From: an uncultured Muribaculaceae bacterium | Lineage (GTDB): Bacteria > Bacteroidota > Bacteroidia > Bacteroidales > Muribaculaceae | Assembly (NCBI GenBank): GCA_958436175.1 | Contig: CAUBJF010000001.1 | Span: 62,001-126,000, forward strand | Reading direction: 5' to 3' | Length of the DNA stretch: 64,000 nt | Shown here: positions 56,358 to 64,000 of the stretch, piece by piece | How positions within the stretch are numbered: the stretch's first letter is position 1 | Layout: every line of letters begins with the position of its first letter | Program-made: the position numbers and the translations under genes | Notes under the pieces: generated by a model | What the model saw: only the letters and a program-made list of their open reading frames with translations | What the model was told of the DNA's origin: nothing | The model's database searches: none

Positions 56358-57686
56358 ATGGAAGCACAACCAACAAATACCAACAGCAAGACCGACATGG
56401 TCCTCTACTCGATGTGGCGCAACTGGGCTCTGTCGGTCGGTGCCTTGGTGCTTCCCATGTTCCTGGCTCTCTTTATTTCCAAAACATGGCTGCCTATCAT
56501 AGTGCTCGGCGAAGTCTACGTCATATCGGTCCTCCGTCAGATGGGTAACATCTCTTCATTCACGAACTGCTCGGTATTGTCGCGCATAACCATACGGTCG
56601 CTCGTCCTATCTGCGGTCATAATGCTGAGTATCAACATTCTTTGCACTGACTGGCTGATTGGGACCAAAATTCATCTCAGTCTGTACAACCAGCAGATAC
56701 CTTTCCTGACTTGTCTTATCATCTTCCCCTGCGCTATATTCTTTTCACTCCTCAGCCTTTACTCGGGCTTAAGCAGCCGAGCATGCCGAGAATGTCAGCG
56801 ACAAAACGGTTATTATGCAGGCGACAGTATAATAGGAACGCTCTACTACCGCGAAGCCCGTTACCAGACCATACTCCTCATTCTTATTTCGGCCCTCACA
56901 TGCGGAATCGAGTACTGGTACTACTTCGCACGATACATCAACACGGACATGAACGATCCCGACAGGTTCTTCTTCATCTACATGCCGCTGATTATCTATG
57001 TTGTATCGCTGATGTTCATGTGGGGACGGTACCAGACAGCCCGTATGCTCTATCATGCTCTTGAAAATACACTCCCGGGGCGTCCAGACAGCACTACGCT
57101 ACGGTTCCTTGTATTCTTCGGCGACAATCTTCTGCTTAAAGCCGACAACGAAGGTCTATGGGATGTCCCGACGGAAGCAGTATTCAAAGGGCGCCAGAAT
57201 TTCGATAACGATCGTGCCGGCGGCCTCTTCAAGGAAATGACAGATATCGACGATTTCAAACTTCGTTACTGCTATACAGACAAAGGTTATGCACACAATT
57301 CATACGTTGTCCACTACGCAGCCTTTGTAAATGAAAAGGATCAAGAACTGCTGAGTAGCGAAGGCACATGGTTCAACCCCTACATGCTCGACGCAGCTCT
57401 TGCAGCTAAGACCATTCGACCTGCGCTCACAAACGAGCTATACCGTATCCATACCATAACACTGGCCTGGAAGACATATGACCGAGCTGGCAAGCGCCTC
57501 TACCCCATCAAAAATTATCGCCCTACATTCCGTTTCCGCGACCTTAAAGACTGGAAAGTGGACTATGACGACAAAACATGGTTCACTATAGCTCATAATA
57601 ATGAGGACAAACATTTCTACCATATGCGTCGACTTTGGGAACGCATAACAAGTCTTTTCAACCGTAAGGAAAGCATCACGCCATGA
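56358..57686 (+). CDS. Membrane protein of unknown function
   Basis: A 442-residue protein. The N-terminal half has five or six hydrophobic segments, at about residues 23-55, 68-92, 107-135, 170-190 and 205-230. The C-terminal half is soluble and predicted mixed alpha/beta, with a WGRYQTARMLYHALEN helix at the junction. I recognise no domain. It lies 3 nt after the DPP IV gene and overlaps miaA by 4 nt, so it is co-transcribed. No catalytic motif is obvious; a transport or polymer-assembly role is possible but unproven. Confidence 0.7.
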   Translation: MEAQPTNTNSKTDMVLYSMWRNWALSVGALVLPMFLALFISKTWLPIIVLGEVYVISVLRQMGNISSFTNCSVLSRITIRSLVLSAVIMLSINILCTDWLIGTKIHLSLYNQQIPFLTCLIIFPCAIFFSLLSLYSGLSSRACRECQRQNGYYAGDSIIGTLYYREARYQTILLILISALTCGIEYWYYFARYINTDMNDPDRFFFIYMPLIIYVVSLMFMWGRYQTARMLYHALENTLPGRPDSTTLRFLVFFGDNLLLKADNEGLWDVPTEAVFKGRQNFDNDRAGGLFKEMTDIDDFKLRYCYTDKGYAHNSYVVHYAAFVNEKDQELLSSEGTWFNPYMLDAALAAKTIRPALTNELYRIHTITLAWKTYDRAGKRLYPIKNYRPTFRFRDLKDWKVDYDDKTWFTIAHNNEDKHFYHMRRLWERITSLFNRKESITP

Positions 57687-58615
57687 AGCTTCCGCCTGTT
57701 CTGGCTGTCGTCGGCCCCACAGCATCGGGAAAGACACGTAGAGCCGTAGAGTTGGCCGGGCATCTCGACGGCGAGATAGTGAGCGCGGATTCCCGACAGA
57801 TCTATCGGGGTATGGACATCGGAACAGGAAAAGACCTCGGAGAATACGGATCTATCCCGTATCATCTTGTAGACATAGCTCCTGCGGGCTACAAATACAA
57901 CCTGTTCGAATATCTTCGCGACTGCCGCGCCGCTGTAGAAGATATCTACAGCCGTCATAAACTCCCGATAATTGCAGGAGGTACAGGAATGTATATTGAG
58001 TCCTATCTCAAAGGCATGTACCTGCCGGAAGTCCCGACAAATCATGAACTGCGTGCTTCCCTGGAGGGTCTTACGCTCACAGAACTGACAACAGTACTTG
58101 CCTCGATGAAACGTCTTCACAACACAACAGACATCGACACCAAGGCGAGAGCCATCCGTGCCATCGAGATAGAACATTACTACATCGAGCATCCCGATAA
58201 AGCGACAGCAATACATGGGGGAGAACCTGTACCATCAATAATCATCGGGATGGATATAACCCGAGAAGACCGGCGCAGACGCATAAGCGAACGGCTCCGT
58301 CACCGTCTCGAACAAGAAGACATGTGTGCCGAAGTTGAGCGTCTTCTGGCAGAAGGTGTCAAAGCCGACGATCTTATATACTACGGGCTCGAATACAAAT
58401 ACCTTACATTGTATGTTACAGGCGCTATATCTATGGAAGAAATGAAGGAAAAGCTTGAAATTGCCATCCATCAGTTCGCCAAGCGTCAGATGACATGGTT
58501 CAGAGGCATGGAGCGCCGGGGCTTTACTATCCATTGGCTCCCCTATGACATGCCTGGCGAGGAATTCGTAGACACAGTTTCCGGAATACTCAGAAACTAT
58601 GGTAGCCATTCTTGA
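57683..58615 (+). CDS. miaA: tRNA dimethylallyltransferase MiaA
   Basis: A 310-residue enzyme that prenylates A37 in tRNAs reading UNN codons. The P-loop is GPTASGKT and the SADSRQIYRGMDIGTGK motif is intact. The QFAKRQMTWFRG motif near the C-terminus is present. It overlaps the membrane-protein gene by 4 nt (ATGA), and the next start lies 17 nt before its stop codon. Confidence 0.95.
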   Translation: MKLPPVLAVVGPTASGKTRRAVELAGHLDGEIVSADSRQIYRGMDIGTGKDLGEYGSIPYHLVDIAPAGYKYNLFEYLRDCRAAVEDIYSRHKLPIIAGGTGMYIESYLKGMYLPEVPTNHELRASLEGLTLTELTTVLASMKRLHNTTDIDTKARAIRAIEIEHYYIEHPDKATAIHGGEPVPSIIIGMDITREDRRRRISERLRHRLEQEDMCAEVERLLAEGVKADDLIYYGLEYKYLTLYVTGAISMEEMKEKLEIAIHQFAKRQMTWFRGMERRGFTIHWLPYDMPGEEFVDTVSGILRNYGSHS

Positions 58616-59540
58616 AAAATTGCGGTCTATAGCCGCTATCATATCCATCCTCTGTTTCTCTCAGCCCCTCACAGCGGCAGGGAGGGATACAGCCATGGTC
58701 TGTGGCAAGGTTGAACGTCTCGACTATCATCTCCGCGTCGGCGCTCCACGTTCCGCTCAAACAATAAGCCTCTACTGGATTGAAGAATCGAGCGGAGACG
58801 GTTATTACACATCGGTGACCCTTCCCGAACGCTTCAACGATGAATCCGGCATTCTGCCTGCCGCACTCTATAAGATATATCGTCGTTCAGGCCAATCTAA
58901 CGAGGTCGTCGATGAAGGCGAAGTCGAAGCTGACTATGGCACCGGCCGTCAAGCCGGTTTTTCTGTAGTGATACGGAAACGCAAATCGGGGTGTATTCTT
59001 GAGATGGGCGGCACTCGAGCCGCCACAACGATAGAAGTGCCTTTCGTCTACGACAAAAGCATACTCATCTATGCGGAAGTACCTCAACGTCTTGCCATCA
59101 AACGGAGTACACTTACATTCATGCCAATGCCCGACCATATAGAAGGTCCTTACAGGAATATGGAAGACCTGCTTGAATACATCAAGTCAAGCAACGACAG
59201 CAAGGTCGGCATCTGGAAGTACCTTGACCGAAAGACTGATAAGGACAAAGCCGAACCGGGCGGGAAATACACTCTCGCCTGCGTAGAGGCAGAGAAAGGT
59301 TACGACCTTATCTATCTCGATGGAGATACAAGCGGCAGCTGGGAACAACTGCAGGTCAAAGGCCATCTCGAACCGTCGGGCTTCATCGACAACTACGATA
59401 TGACGTGGTACACCGCCGACGGGCACATCTACAAATCGGACACAAATGCATCGTTCACTAACGAAGGGAGCATTTTAGAATGCCGGTTCCCGGAAGTGGA
59501 CGGCCTGATACGATTCAAGCGTCTGGCCGACTGCCGCTGA
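58599..59540 (+). CDS. Exported protein of unknown function
   Basis: A 313-residue protein with a signal peptide at about residues 1-28 (cleavage near TAA-G). The rest is predicted beta-rich, including GKYTLACVEAEKGYDLIYLDGD and a final WYTADGHIYK strand; it may be a sugar- or ligand-binding beta-sandwich. The gene overlaps miaA by 17 nt and its 3' end overlaps the convergent lipoprotein gene by 26 nt. I recognise no family. It closes the DPP IV unit. Confidence 0.7.
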   Translation: MVAILEKLRSIAAIISILCFSQPLTAAGRDTAMVCGKVERLDYHLRVGAPRSAQTISLYWIEESSGDGYYTSVTLPERFNDESGILPAALYKIYRRSGQSNEVVDEGEVEADYGTGRQAGFSVVIRKRKSGCILEMGGTRAATTIEVPFVYDKSILIYAEVPQRLAIKRSTLTFMPMPDHIEGPYRNMEDLLEYIKSSNDSKVGIWKYLDRKTDKDKAEPGGKYTLACVEAEKGYDLIYLDGDTSGSWEQLQVKGHLEPSGFIDNYDMTWYTADGHIYKSDTNASFTNEGSILECRFPEVDGLIRFKRLADCR

Positions 59541-60003
59541 TTTCGCCTGTAGCTGTGTCGTAGATCAGTGTGGAGTATTGCAAGGTGACAGTATAGTCCG
59601 CGCTGTCGCGGTCAAGGCTGAACACACTGTCAAGTTGCTGGGTGCTCTCAAGGTATTTGTATAGTACCGGAGGGAGCTGGTCGAAAAGCAATACCCTCGG
59701 CAACGGCATGCCATACCCGGCAATGGCTACCCATTTATAGTCTTTGTCGAACGTCAGGCCAGGGCCATCGCTTACGCGCACATGATATGTCTCGCCATTG
59801 GACGAGTATTCATTGATATCCTGACCGGGGAAATATGTCGAGACAAATTCCGATATCTCCTGAGGCATCTCGTCCCACAAATCATCATTATGACATGCTG
59901 ACAAAGAAAAAATCATTGCTGCCGCAACCGTTAAGAGTATTAAAGAATCGCAGATATACGTATGAATAATCATCAGTGGCGATATGTGTCGTGGCTTTTC
60001 CAT
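59515..60003 (-). CDS. Lipoprotein with PepSY-like fold
   Basis: A 162-residue protein, started at 60003 (MEKPRHISPL). A hydrophobic stretch ends in LSAC, a likely lipobox. Two repeats resembling the PepSY-like (DUF2874) fold follow: QEISEFVSTYFPGQDI and a second, weaker one. Such proteins are thought to be periplasmic inhibitors or binders. Its 3' end overlaps the plus-strand exported protein by 26 nt. The PepSY match is by pattern only. Confidence 0.6.
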   Translation of the reverse strand: MEKPRHISPLMIIHTYICDSLILLTVAAAMIFSLSACHNDDLWDEMPQEISEFVSTYFPGQDINEYSSNGETYHVRVSDGPGLTFDKDYKWVAIAGYGMPLPRVLLFDQLPPVLYKYLESTQQLDSVFSLDRDSADYTVTLQYSTLIYDTATGEISGSRPDA

Positions 60004-60079
60004 AATGAAAATCTTTTTTATATTTAAATAACACTCAAGAAATGTTTGGGTTCCAAAAACCATATTATTTAACTAAAGT

Positions 60080-60111
60080 CTTGTCACAGTTGATTATATT
60101 TCGTATCTTTG
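60080..60111 (+). promoter_or_regulatory. Promoter of the dehydratase-DUF4923 unit
   Basis: CTTG (60080-60083), 20 nt, TATCTTTG (60104-60111). The leader is about 45 nt. Confidence 0.65.
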
Positions 60112-60158
60112 CCATGCCAAAATGATAGTCCGACAATTTACCGCAATATATTAACAGT

Positions 60159-62168
60159 ATGAAGAAGAAAATCATCAAAGCGTTGGCTAACTCCACGCCT
60201 ATCCGGGCCTTCGTAGAAAAGCCCTCTCCAAAATGGATGGTATTATTAGCTGACCTTATTTTGATAGCTTTCACTTGTGCAATAACTTTTGCCACAAGCT
60301 ATTCATACGCCGGGTCAAATTCATTCATTTATACTCCGGCCTGCAAGGCAACGATAGCATTTGGGGTCTATGGAGTGCTCTCCATAGCCCTTGGAACAAG
60401 CAGATATATCATACGTCTGTCCGTCATCGAGGACACCTATCGTCTTGTGCTGCTTGTTTTCTGCGCTTCTTCCGCTCTCGCGCTCACTTCCCTCATAACC
60501 TATATTTTCGGCAATTTCGCCTATTTCCGTTTCTGGGACATATGTATCGCCGCAGTCATGACTTTCACGCTCATGTTGCTCATGCGACTGACTATAAAGT
60601 ATCTCTACATGCAGGTAGCCGGCATCACACAGTACAAGAAACGCGTCATCGTCCTCGGTTCCGCCATCAACTCCTTCTTCCTCGCCTCAGCCCTTAAGAG
60701 CGAGTTCGAAGGCCAGTTCGACCCGGTGGCCCTCCTCAGTCTCAGCACGCGTAATATCGACAGCACCGTCAACGGCATACCCGTAGTTCCCTTCGACCAG
60801 GACCATATCAGAGAAATCTTCGATTATTACAAATGTGATACGCTGCTCTTCCTCTCGACCCAGCTCGAGCTGATGCGTAGCGGCACTGCCGACATCTTCC
60901 TCAAGAACCACATCAAACTCCTGATGCTTAACCAGGTCGAAGAATTCGACCTCAACAGCAAGACGATGCCCGCACTATCGTCGCACGTCCACGACATCAA
61001 AATCGAAGACCTTCTCGGGCGCGAGCCTATCCGCACTGAAAACACATCCATCCGCAACGTCATTCGCAACCAGGTTGTGATGATAACAGGTGCTGCCGGT
61101 TCTATCGGCAGCGAGATAGTCCGTCAGGTAGCAGCCATGGATGCCAAAGAAATAGTGCTCCTCGATCAGGCCGAGACCCCTATGCACGACATGCAGCTCG
61201 AACTGGAGAGCACATTCCCCGACATGCGCATCCACCTGTTCATCGGCGATATTACAAACAAAGACCGTATCGAACGAGCTTTCGTGAAATACCATCCGCG
61301 ATATGTATTCCATGCTGCCGCATACAAACATGTGCCAATGATGGAACGCAACCCGACCGAGGCTGTCGCAACCAATGTCTTCGGCACTAAAAACGTGGCA
61401 GACCTCGCCGTCAAATACGGCGTAGAGAAATTCGTTATGATTTCCACCGACAAGGCTGTCAACCCCACAAACATCATGGGCGCATCGAAGCGTATTGCGG
61501 AAATATACGTCCAGTCACTATTCAACCATCTTAAAGAGACGTCAGACGGTCCTCTTACCCGATTCATCACTACACGTTTCGGCAACGTCCTCGGCTCGAA
61601 CGGTTCTGTAATACCACTGTTTCGCCACCAGATCGAACAAGGTGGCCCTGTCACTATCACCCATCGTGACATCATACGCTACTTCATGACCATACCCGAG
61701 GCATGTTCACTGGTACTCGAAGCAGGCGTGATGGGCAACGGCGGTGAAATCTTCGTTTTCGACATGGGCGAACCAGTCAAAATCTGGGACCTGGCAGTAC
61801 GAATGATAAACCTCTCGGGACTCAAGCCCGGCGAAGACATCAAGATTATCGAGACAGGTCTGCGTCCGGGCGAGAAGCTCTATGAAGAACTCCTCAACGA
61901 GAAGGAGCACACAATAGCTACGCATCATAAGAAAATCATGATTGCACGCGTGCGCACATACAAGTACGAAGATGTAATGACTCACCTCGAACGGCTGTGG
62001 GAAAACCTCCACAAATTCGGCCCGAGTCACGATGTTGTCGCCGAGATGAAACATATCGTGCCCGAATTCAAAAGCAACAATTCCATCTACCAGGAAATAG
62101 ACAGCGAGCTCAAGGACGACTCATCGGAAAATATGAAAGAAATCAATCTCGAAGACGCAAAAGCATGA
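60159..62168 (+). CDS. Membrane-bound nucleotide-sugar 4,6-dehydratase (FlaA1/PglF/WbpM type)
   Basis: A 669-residue protein. Four membrane helices lie at about residues 28-46, 64-82, 95-118 and 128-148. A first Rossmann-like domain covers about 160-270. The catalytic domain begins at the GAAGSIG NAD motif (311-317) and has the altered triad T430, M440 and K444 in STDKAVNPTNIMGASKR, as in UDP-GlcNAc C4/C6 dehydratases rather than Tyr-type epimerases. It would make a keto-deoxy sugar for capsule, LPS or glycan synthesis. It overlaps the DUF4923 gene by 4 nt. No glycosyltransferase genes are in the window. Confidence 0.94.
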   Translation: MKKKIIKALANSTPIRAFVEKPSPKWMVLLADLILIAFTCAITFATSYSYAGSNSFIYTPACKATIAFGVYGVLSIALGTSRYIIRLSVIEDTYRLVLLVFCASSALALTSLITYIFGNFAYFRFWDICIAAVMTFTLMLLMRLTIKYLYMQVAGITQYKKRVIVLGSAINSFFLASALKSEFEGQFDPVALLSLSTRNIDSTVNGIPVVPFDQDHIREIFDYYKCDTLLFLSTQLELMRSGTADIFLKNHIKLLMLNQVEEFDLNSKTMPALSSHVHDIKIEDLLGREPIRTENTSIRNVIRNQVVMITGAAGSIGSEIVRQVAAMDAKEIVLLDQAETPMHDMQLELESTFPDMRIHLFIGDITNKDRIERAFVKYHPRYVFHAAAYKHVPMMERNPTEAVATNVFGTKNVADLAVKYGVEKFVMISTDKAVNPTNIMGASKRIAEIYVQSLFNHLKETSDGPLTRFITTRFGNVLGSNGSVIPLFRHQIEQGGPVTITHRDIIRYFMTIPEACSLVLEAGVMGNGGEIFVFDMGEPVKIWDLAVRMINLSGLKPGEDIKIIETGLRPGEKLYEELLNEKEHTIATHHKKIMIARVRTYKYEDVMTHLERLWENLHKFGPSHDVVAEMKHIVPEFKSNNSIYQEIDSELKDDSSENMKEINLEDAKA

Positions 62169-62833
62169 CACGCAGCATACTCATCTTCCTCCTCACCCTT
62201 TGCATAAGCCCAGCAGCATCTTCGCAATCGCTCCGCGACCTGCTGAATGGTCTCGGCAACGCAGCAACTTCGGACAGCACTTCTGCACCAGACTCCGGCA
62301 GCGGTCTCGGGGCCTTAGGCACTCTTCTTGGAAACACCCTGGCATCGCAAAATTTCTCTGTCGACGACCTTAAAGGCTCATGGGCGTACATCTCTCCGGC
62401 CGTCAGCTTCCAGACAGACAACGCCCTCAAGAAGATAGGGGGAGCCGGTGCTGCCACGGCCCTCGAAAGCAAACTCGCACCTTACTACCAGCGTCTGCGT
62501 CTCGACAAAAGCTCGCTGACAGTGACAGAAGACCATACCTTCGAAATGAAACTCGGCGTATCGACAGTCAAGGGAACGGTAGAGAAGGAAGAAAACGGAG
62601 ATCTGATCTTCCATTTCAACGCCTTCGGCAAAATAGACCTCGGTTCCGTGAAAGCCCATGCCACAAAGGCCGGAAACACGCTGAACCTTACTTTCGATGC
62701 CACGCGCCTCATCCAGATCCTGAACAAAGTGGCCGGCGTTGTAAAAAACACCACACTTAGCACCCTCACGAGTCTCATCAACTCCTACGACGGAGTCTAT
62801 CTCGGCTTTAAATTCAAGGCCTCCAATAATTAA
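62165..62833 (+). CDS. DUF4923 family exported protein
   Basis: A 222-residue protein. The start at 62165 overlaps the dehydratase stop (ATGA). A signal peptide covers about residues 1-20 (cleavage near SSQ). A Ser/Gly-rich linker follows, then a beta-rich domain with GSWAYISPAVSF and HTFEMKLGVSTVKGTVE, resembling the lipocalin-like DUF4923 family of Bacteroidales. The function is unknown. It is the last gene before rplS. Confidence 0.75.
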   Translation: MTRSILIFLLTLCISPAASSQSLRDLLNGLGNAATSDSTSAPDSGSGLGALGTLLGNTLASQNFSVDDLKGSWAYISPAVSFQTDNALKKIGGAGAATALESKLAPYYQRLRLDKSSLTVTEDHTFEMKLGVSTVKGTVEKEENGDLIFHFNAFGKIDLGSVKAHATKAGNTLNLTFDATRLIQILNKVAGVVKNTTLSTLTSLINSYDGVYLGFKFKASNN

Positions 62834-62844
62834 GAGGTTAAAAA

Positions 62845-62876
62845 CTTGCACAAGCCGCAAAAAAGCACTACCTTTG
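62845..62876 (+). promoter_or_regulatory. rplS promoter
   Basis: CTTG (62845-62848), 20 nt, TACCTTTG (62869-62876). The leader to the ATG is about 75 nt and holds a small GCAGG/CCTGC hairpin. Confidence 0.7.
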
Positions 62877-62955
62877 CGGTCGATTTCGTAATCTCTGGCA
62901 GGACAAGCAGCCTGCGAATATTGCGACTAATGTTAACATTATAATCTCTTGCAAA

Positions 62956-63315
62956 ATGGATTTAATCAAAATTGCTGAAGAAGCATTTGCAACCGGCAAG
63001 CAGCATCCCGAATTCGGTCCCGGCGACACCATCACCGTGGCATACCGTATCAAAGAAGGTAACAAGGAGCGTATCCAGCAGTATCGCGGTGTCGTTATCC
63101 GTATCTCGGGCGAAGGCGTCAAGAAGCGCTTCACCGTACGTAAGATGAGCGACAACGTAGGTGTTGAACGTATCTTCCCCATCGAGTCTCCGTTTATCGA
63201 CTCGATTACCGTCAACAAATATGGCAAGGTACGCCGCGCCAAGCTTTACTATCTTCGCAACCTCACCGGCAAGAAAGCTCGTATCAAGGAGCGCCGCAAC
63301 GTGAAGAAAGACTAA
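62956..63315 (+). CDS. rplS: 50S ribosomal protein L19
   Basis: A 119-residue protein of the 50S subunit at the interface with 30S. The family core is visible: EFGPGDTITVAYRIKEGNK, GVVIRISGEG, FTVRKMSDNVGVERIFP and YYLRNLTGKKARIKER. It is monocistronic, with its own promoter, a 75-nt leader and a terminator. The RNA leader may be a regulatory element, but I cannot verify this. Confidence 0.97.
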   Translation: MDLIKIAEEAFATGKQHPEFGPGDTITVAYRIKEGNKERIQQYRGVVIRISGEGVKKRFTVRKMSDNVGVERIFPIESPFIDSITVNKYGKVRRAKLYYLRNLTGKKARIKERRNVKKD

Positions 63316-63338
63316 ACGCTAAATCCAAAGCACCAGAG

Positions 63339-63373
63339 AAGCCGTGTCGGAATAGTCCGTCGCGGCTTTTTGT
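63339..63373 (+). terminator. rplS terminator
   Basis: AAGCCGTG (63339-63346) pairs with CGCGGCTT (63361-63368), followed by TTTTG. It lies 23 nt after the stop codon. Confidence 0.85.
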
Positions 63374-63512
63374 TTAGTTCCCGCACCGACAATCCCCCAC
63401 ACAATAAAACGGCATAGACTACGCTTACCAGCCCAGGATTTCCTGTATGTCGGATAATTATTGTCTGTTACAACGCTGACATTATGGCATAGGAAGAATG
63501 ACAAAACCTTTT

Positions 63513-63528
63513 TGGCATACTTTTTGTT
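63513..63528 (+). promoter_or_regulatory. Sigma-54-like element upstream of dnaK
   Basis: TGGCAT (63513-63518), 5 nt, TTGTT (63524-63528). The -24 GG is intact and at the correct 12-nt distance from the -12 G; the -12 GC is GT here. The downstream leader would be about 40 nt. A housekeeping box TACTTTTTG in the same place has one extra base. Confidence 0.4.
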
Positions 63529-63578
63529 CTATCAATGACAAAAGAAAACGAAATAACAACATATAAAAACACTCAACT

Positions 63579-64000
63579 ATGGGAAAAATTATCGGTATAG
63601 ACCTGGGAACGACCAATTCCTGCGTTGCCGTACTTGAAGGCAACAACCCCGTTGTCATTCCTAACAGTGAAGGACGCAATACAACCCCGTCGGTAGTAGC
63701 ATTCGTCGACGGCGGCGAACGCAAAGTCGGCGACCCCGCAAAACGCCAGGCCATCACCAACCCAAAACGTACAATCTACTCGATCAAACGATTCATGGGC
63801 GAAACTTACGACCAGGTGAAGAACGAAATCGAACGAGTTCCTTATAAAGTAGTACGCGGTGCCAACAACACACCACGTATCGACATCGATGGCCGCGAAT
63901 ACACTCCGCAGGAAATCTCGGCCATGATCCTCCAGAAGATGAAGAAAACAGCCGAAGACTACCTCGGCCAGACCGTTTCCGAAGCAGTCATCACTGTTCC
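63579..64000 (+). CDS. dnaK: Chaperone DnaK (Hsp70), N-terminal part (3' end outside window)
   Basis: The first 140 codons of Hsp70, starting MGKIIGIDLGTTNSC, which is the phosphate-1 motif of the ATPase domain. The KRTIYSIKRFMG and PRIDIDGREYTPQEIS stretches follow. DnaK refolds and holds client proteins with DnaJ and GrpE. The gene runs off the right edge. The upstream region holds a sigma-54-like element and no CIRCE repeat. Confidence 0.97.
   Translation, partial: MGKIIGIDLGTTNSCVAVLEGNNPVVIPNSEGRNTTPSVVAFVDGGERKVGDPAKRQAITNPKRTIYSIKRFMGETYDQVKNEIERVPYKVVRGANNTPRIDIDGREYTPQEISAMILQKMKKTAEDYLGQTVSEAVITV

Noticed and set aside
62877..62955. rplS leader as a known ribosomal-protein leader RNA
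   Set aside because: A small hairpin is visible, but I cannot match a conserved structure by eye.

Overview
The window is a contiguous piece of a Bacteroidales chromosome, most likely from the Muribaculaceae or a close relative; this placement is inferred from gene content, not computed. The signs are Bacteroidota-type promoters (TTTG, about 20 nt, then TAnnTTTG), weak Shine-Dalgarno signals, a Rho factor with a long disordered insert, a fused BioG-BioC protein, DUF4492 next to cydAB, a DUF5106 thioredoxin-like protein, DUF4923 and DUF4924 proteins, a type IX secretion sorting domain and a LytS/LytTR two-component pair. Almost all of it is ordinary housekeeping chromosome. I see no insertion sequence, prophage, CRISPR array or rRNA gene.

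Layout. 1-1.4 kb: 3' end of dnaG, then tRNA-Pro(GGG) and tRNA-Gln(CTG) with a strong terminator. 1.6-7.8 kb: an envelope block with an HtrA-type lipoprotein protease, two YtxH-like proteins, a holin-like membrane protein, a small unknown, an S9 peptidase, a DUF6155 protein and a secreted protein. 7.8-13.3 kb: a TM2 zinc-ribbon protein, rho with a long leader, and a minus-strand unit holding a zeta-toxin-like kinase, a 65-residue protein and an Uup-like ABC-F protein. 13.4-18.5 kb: pullulanase, a protein that is little more than a secretion sorting domain, a beta-barrel protein, and a histidine kinase/response regulator pair. 18.5-24.9 kb (minus): L-serine dehydratase, an SLC45-like sugar transporter with a large insert, endonuclease IV, phosphoglycerate mutase and a 3'-5' exonuclease. 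24.9-31.3 kb (minus): bioD, bioG-bioC, a HAD phosphatase, a YigZ protein, cydB, cydA and DUF4492. 31.4-33.3 kb: a biotin-dependent carboxylase/decarboxylase alpha subunit.

33.6-41.4 kb is a tightly packed plus-strand run: DUF5106 thioredoxin-like protein, mnmA, DUF151 nuclease, nucleoside permease, rsmE, kdsA, a TPR protein and DUF4924. 41.4-53.9 kb is minus strand: a DPP III-like lipoprotein, ftsH, rsfS, a LolC/E-type permease, a three-gene RND efflux operon and superoxide dismutase. 54.2-59.5 kb: DPP IV, an unknown membrane protein, miaA and an unknown exported protein. 59.5-64 kb: a lipoprotein on the minus strand, a FlaA1/WbpM-type nucleotide-sugar dehydratase, a DUF4923 protein, rplS and the start of dnaK.

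Themes are envelope quality control and peptide breakdown (HtrA, FtsH, two S9 peptidases, DPP III), alpha-glucan use (pullulanase with a possible maltose-type transporter), microaerobic and redox defence (cydAB, SOD), and RNA modification (mnmA, miaA, rsmE). No large undescribed system is evident. The best leads are the zeta-kinase/65-residue/ABC-F unit, the transporter with a periplasmic insert of about 165 residues, the AT-hook-like motif in the Rho insert with a pyrimidine-rich rho leader, the near-leaderless promoters, and sigma-54-like elements before htrA and dnaK.
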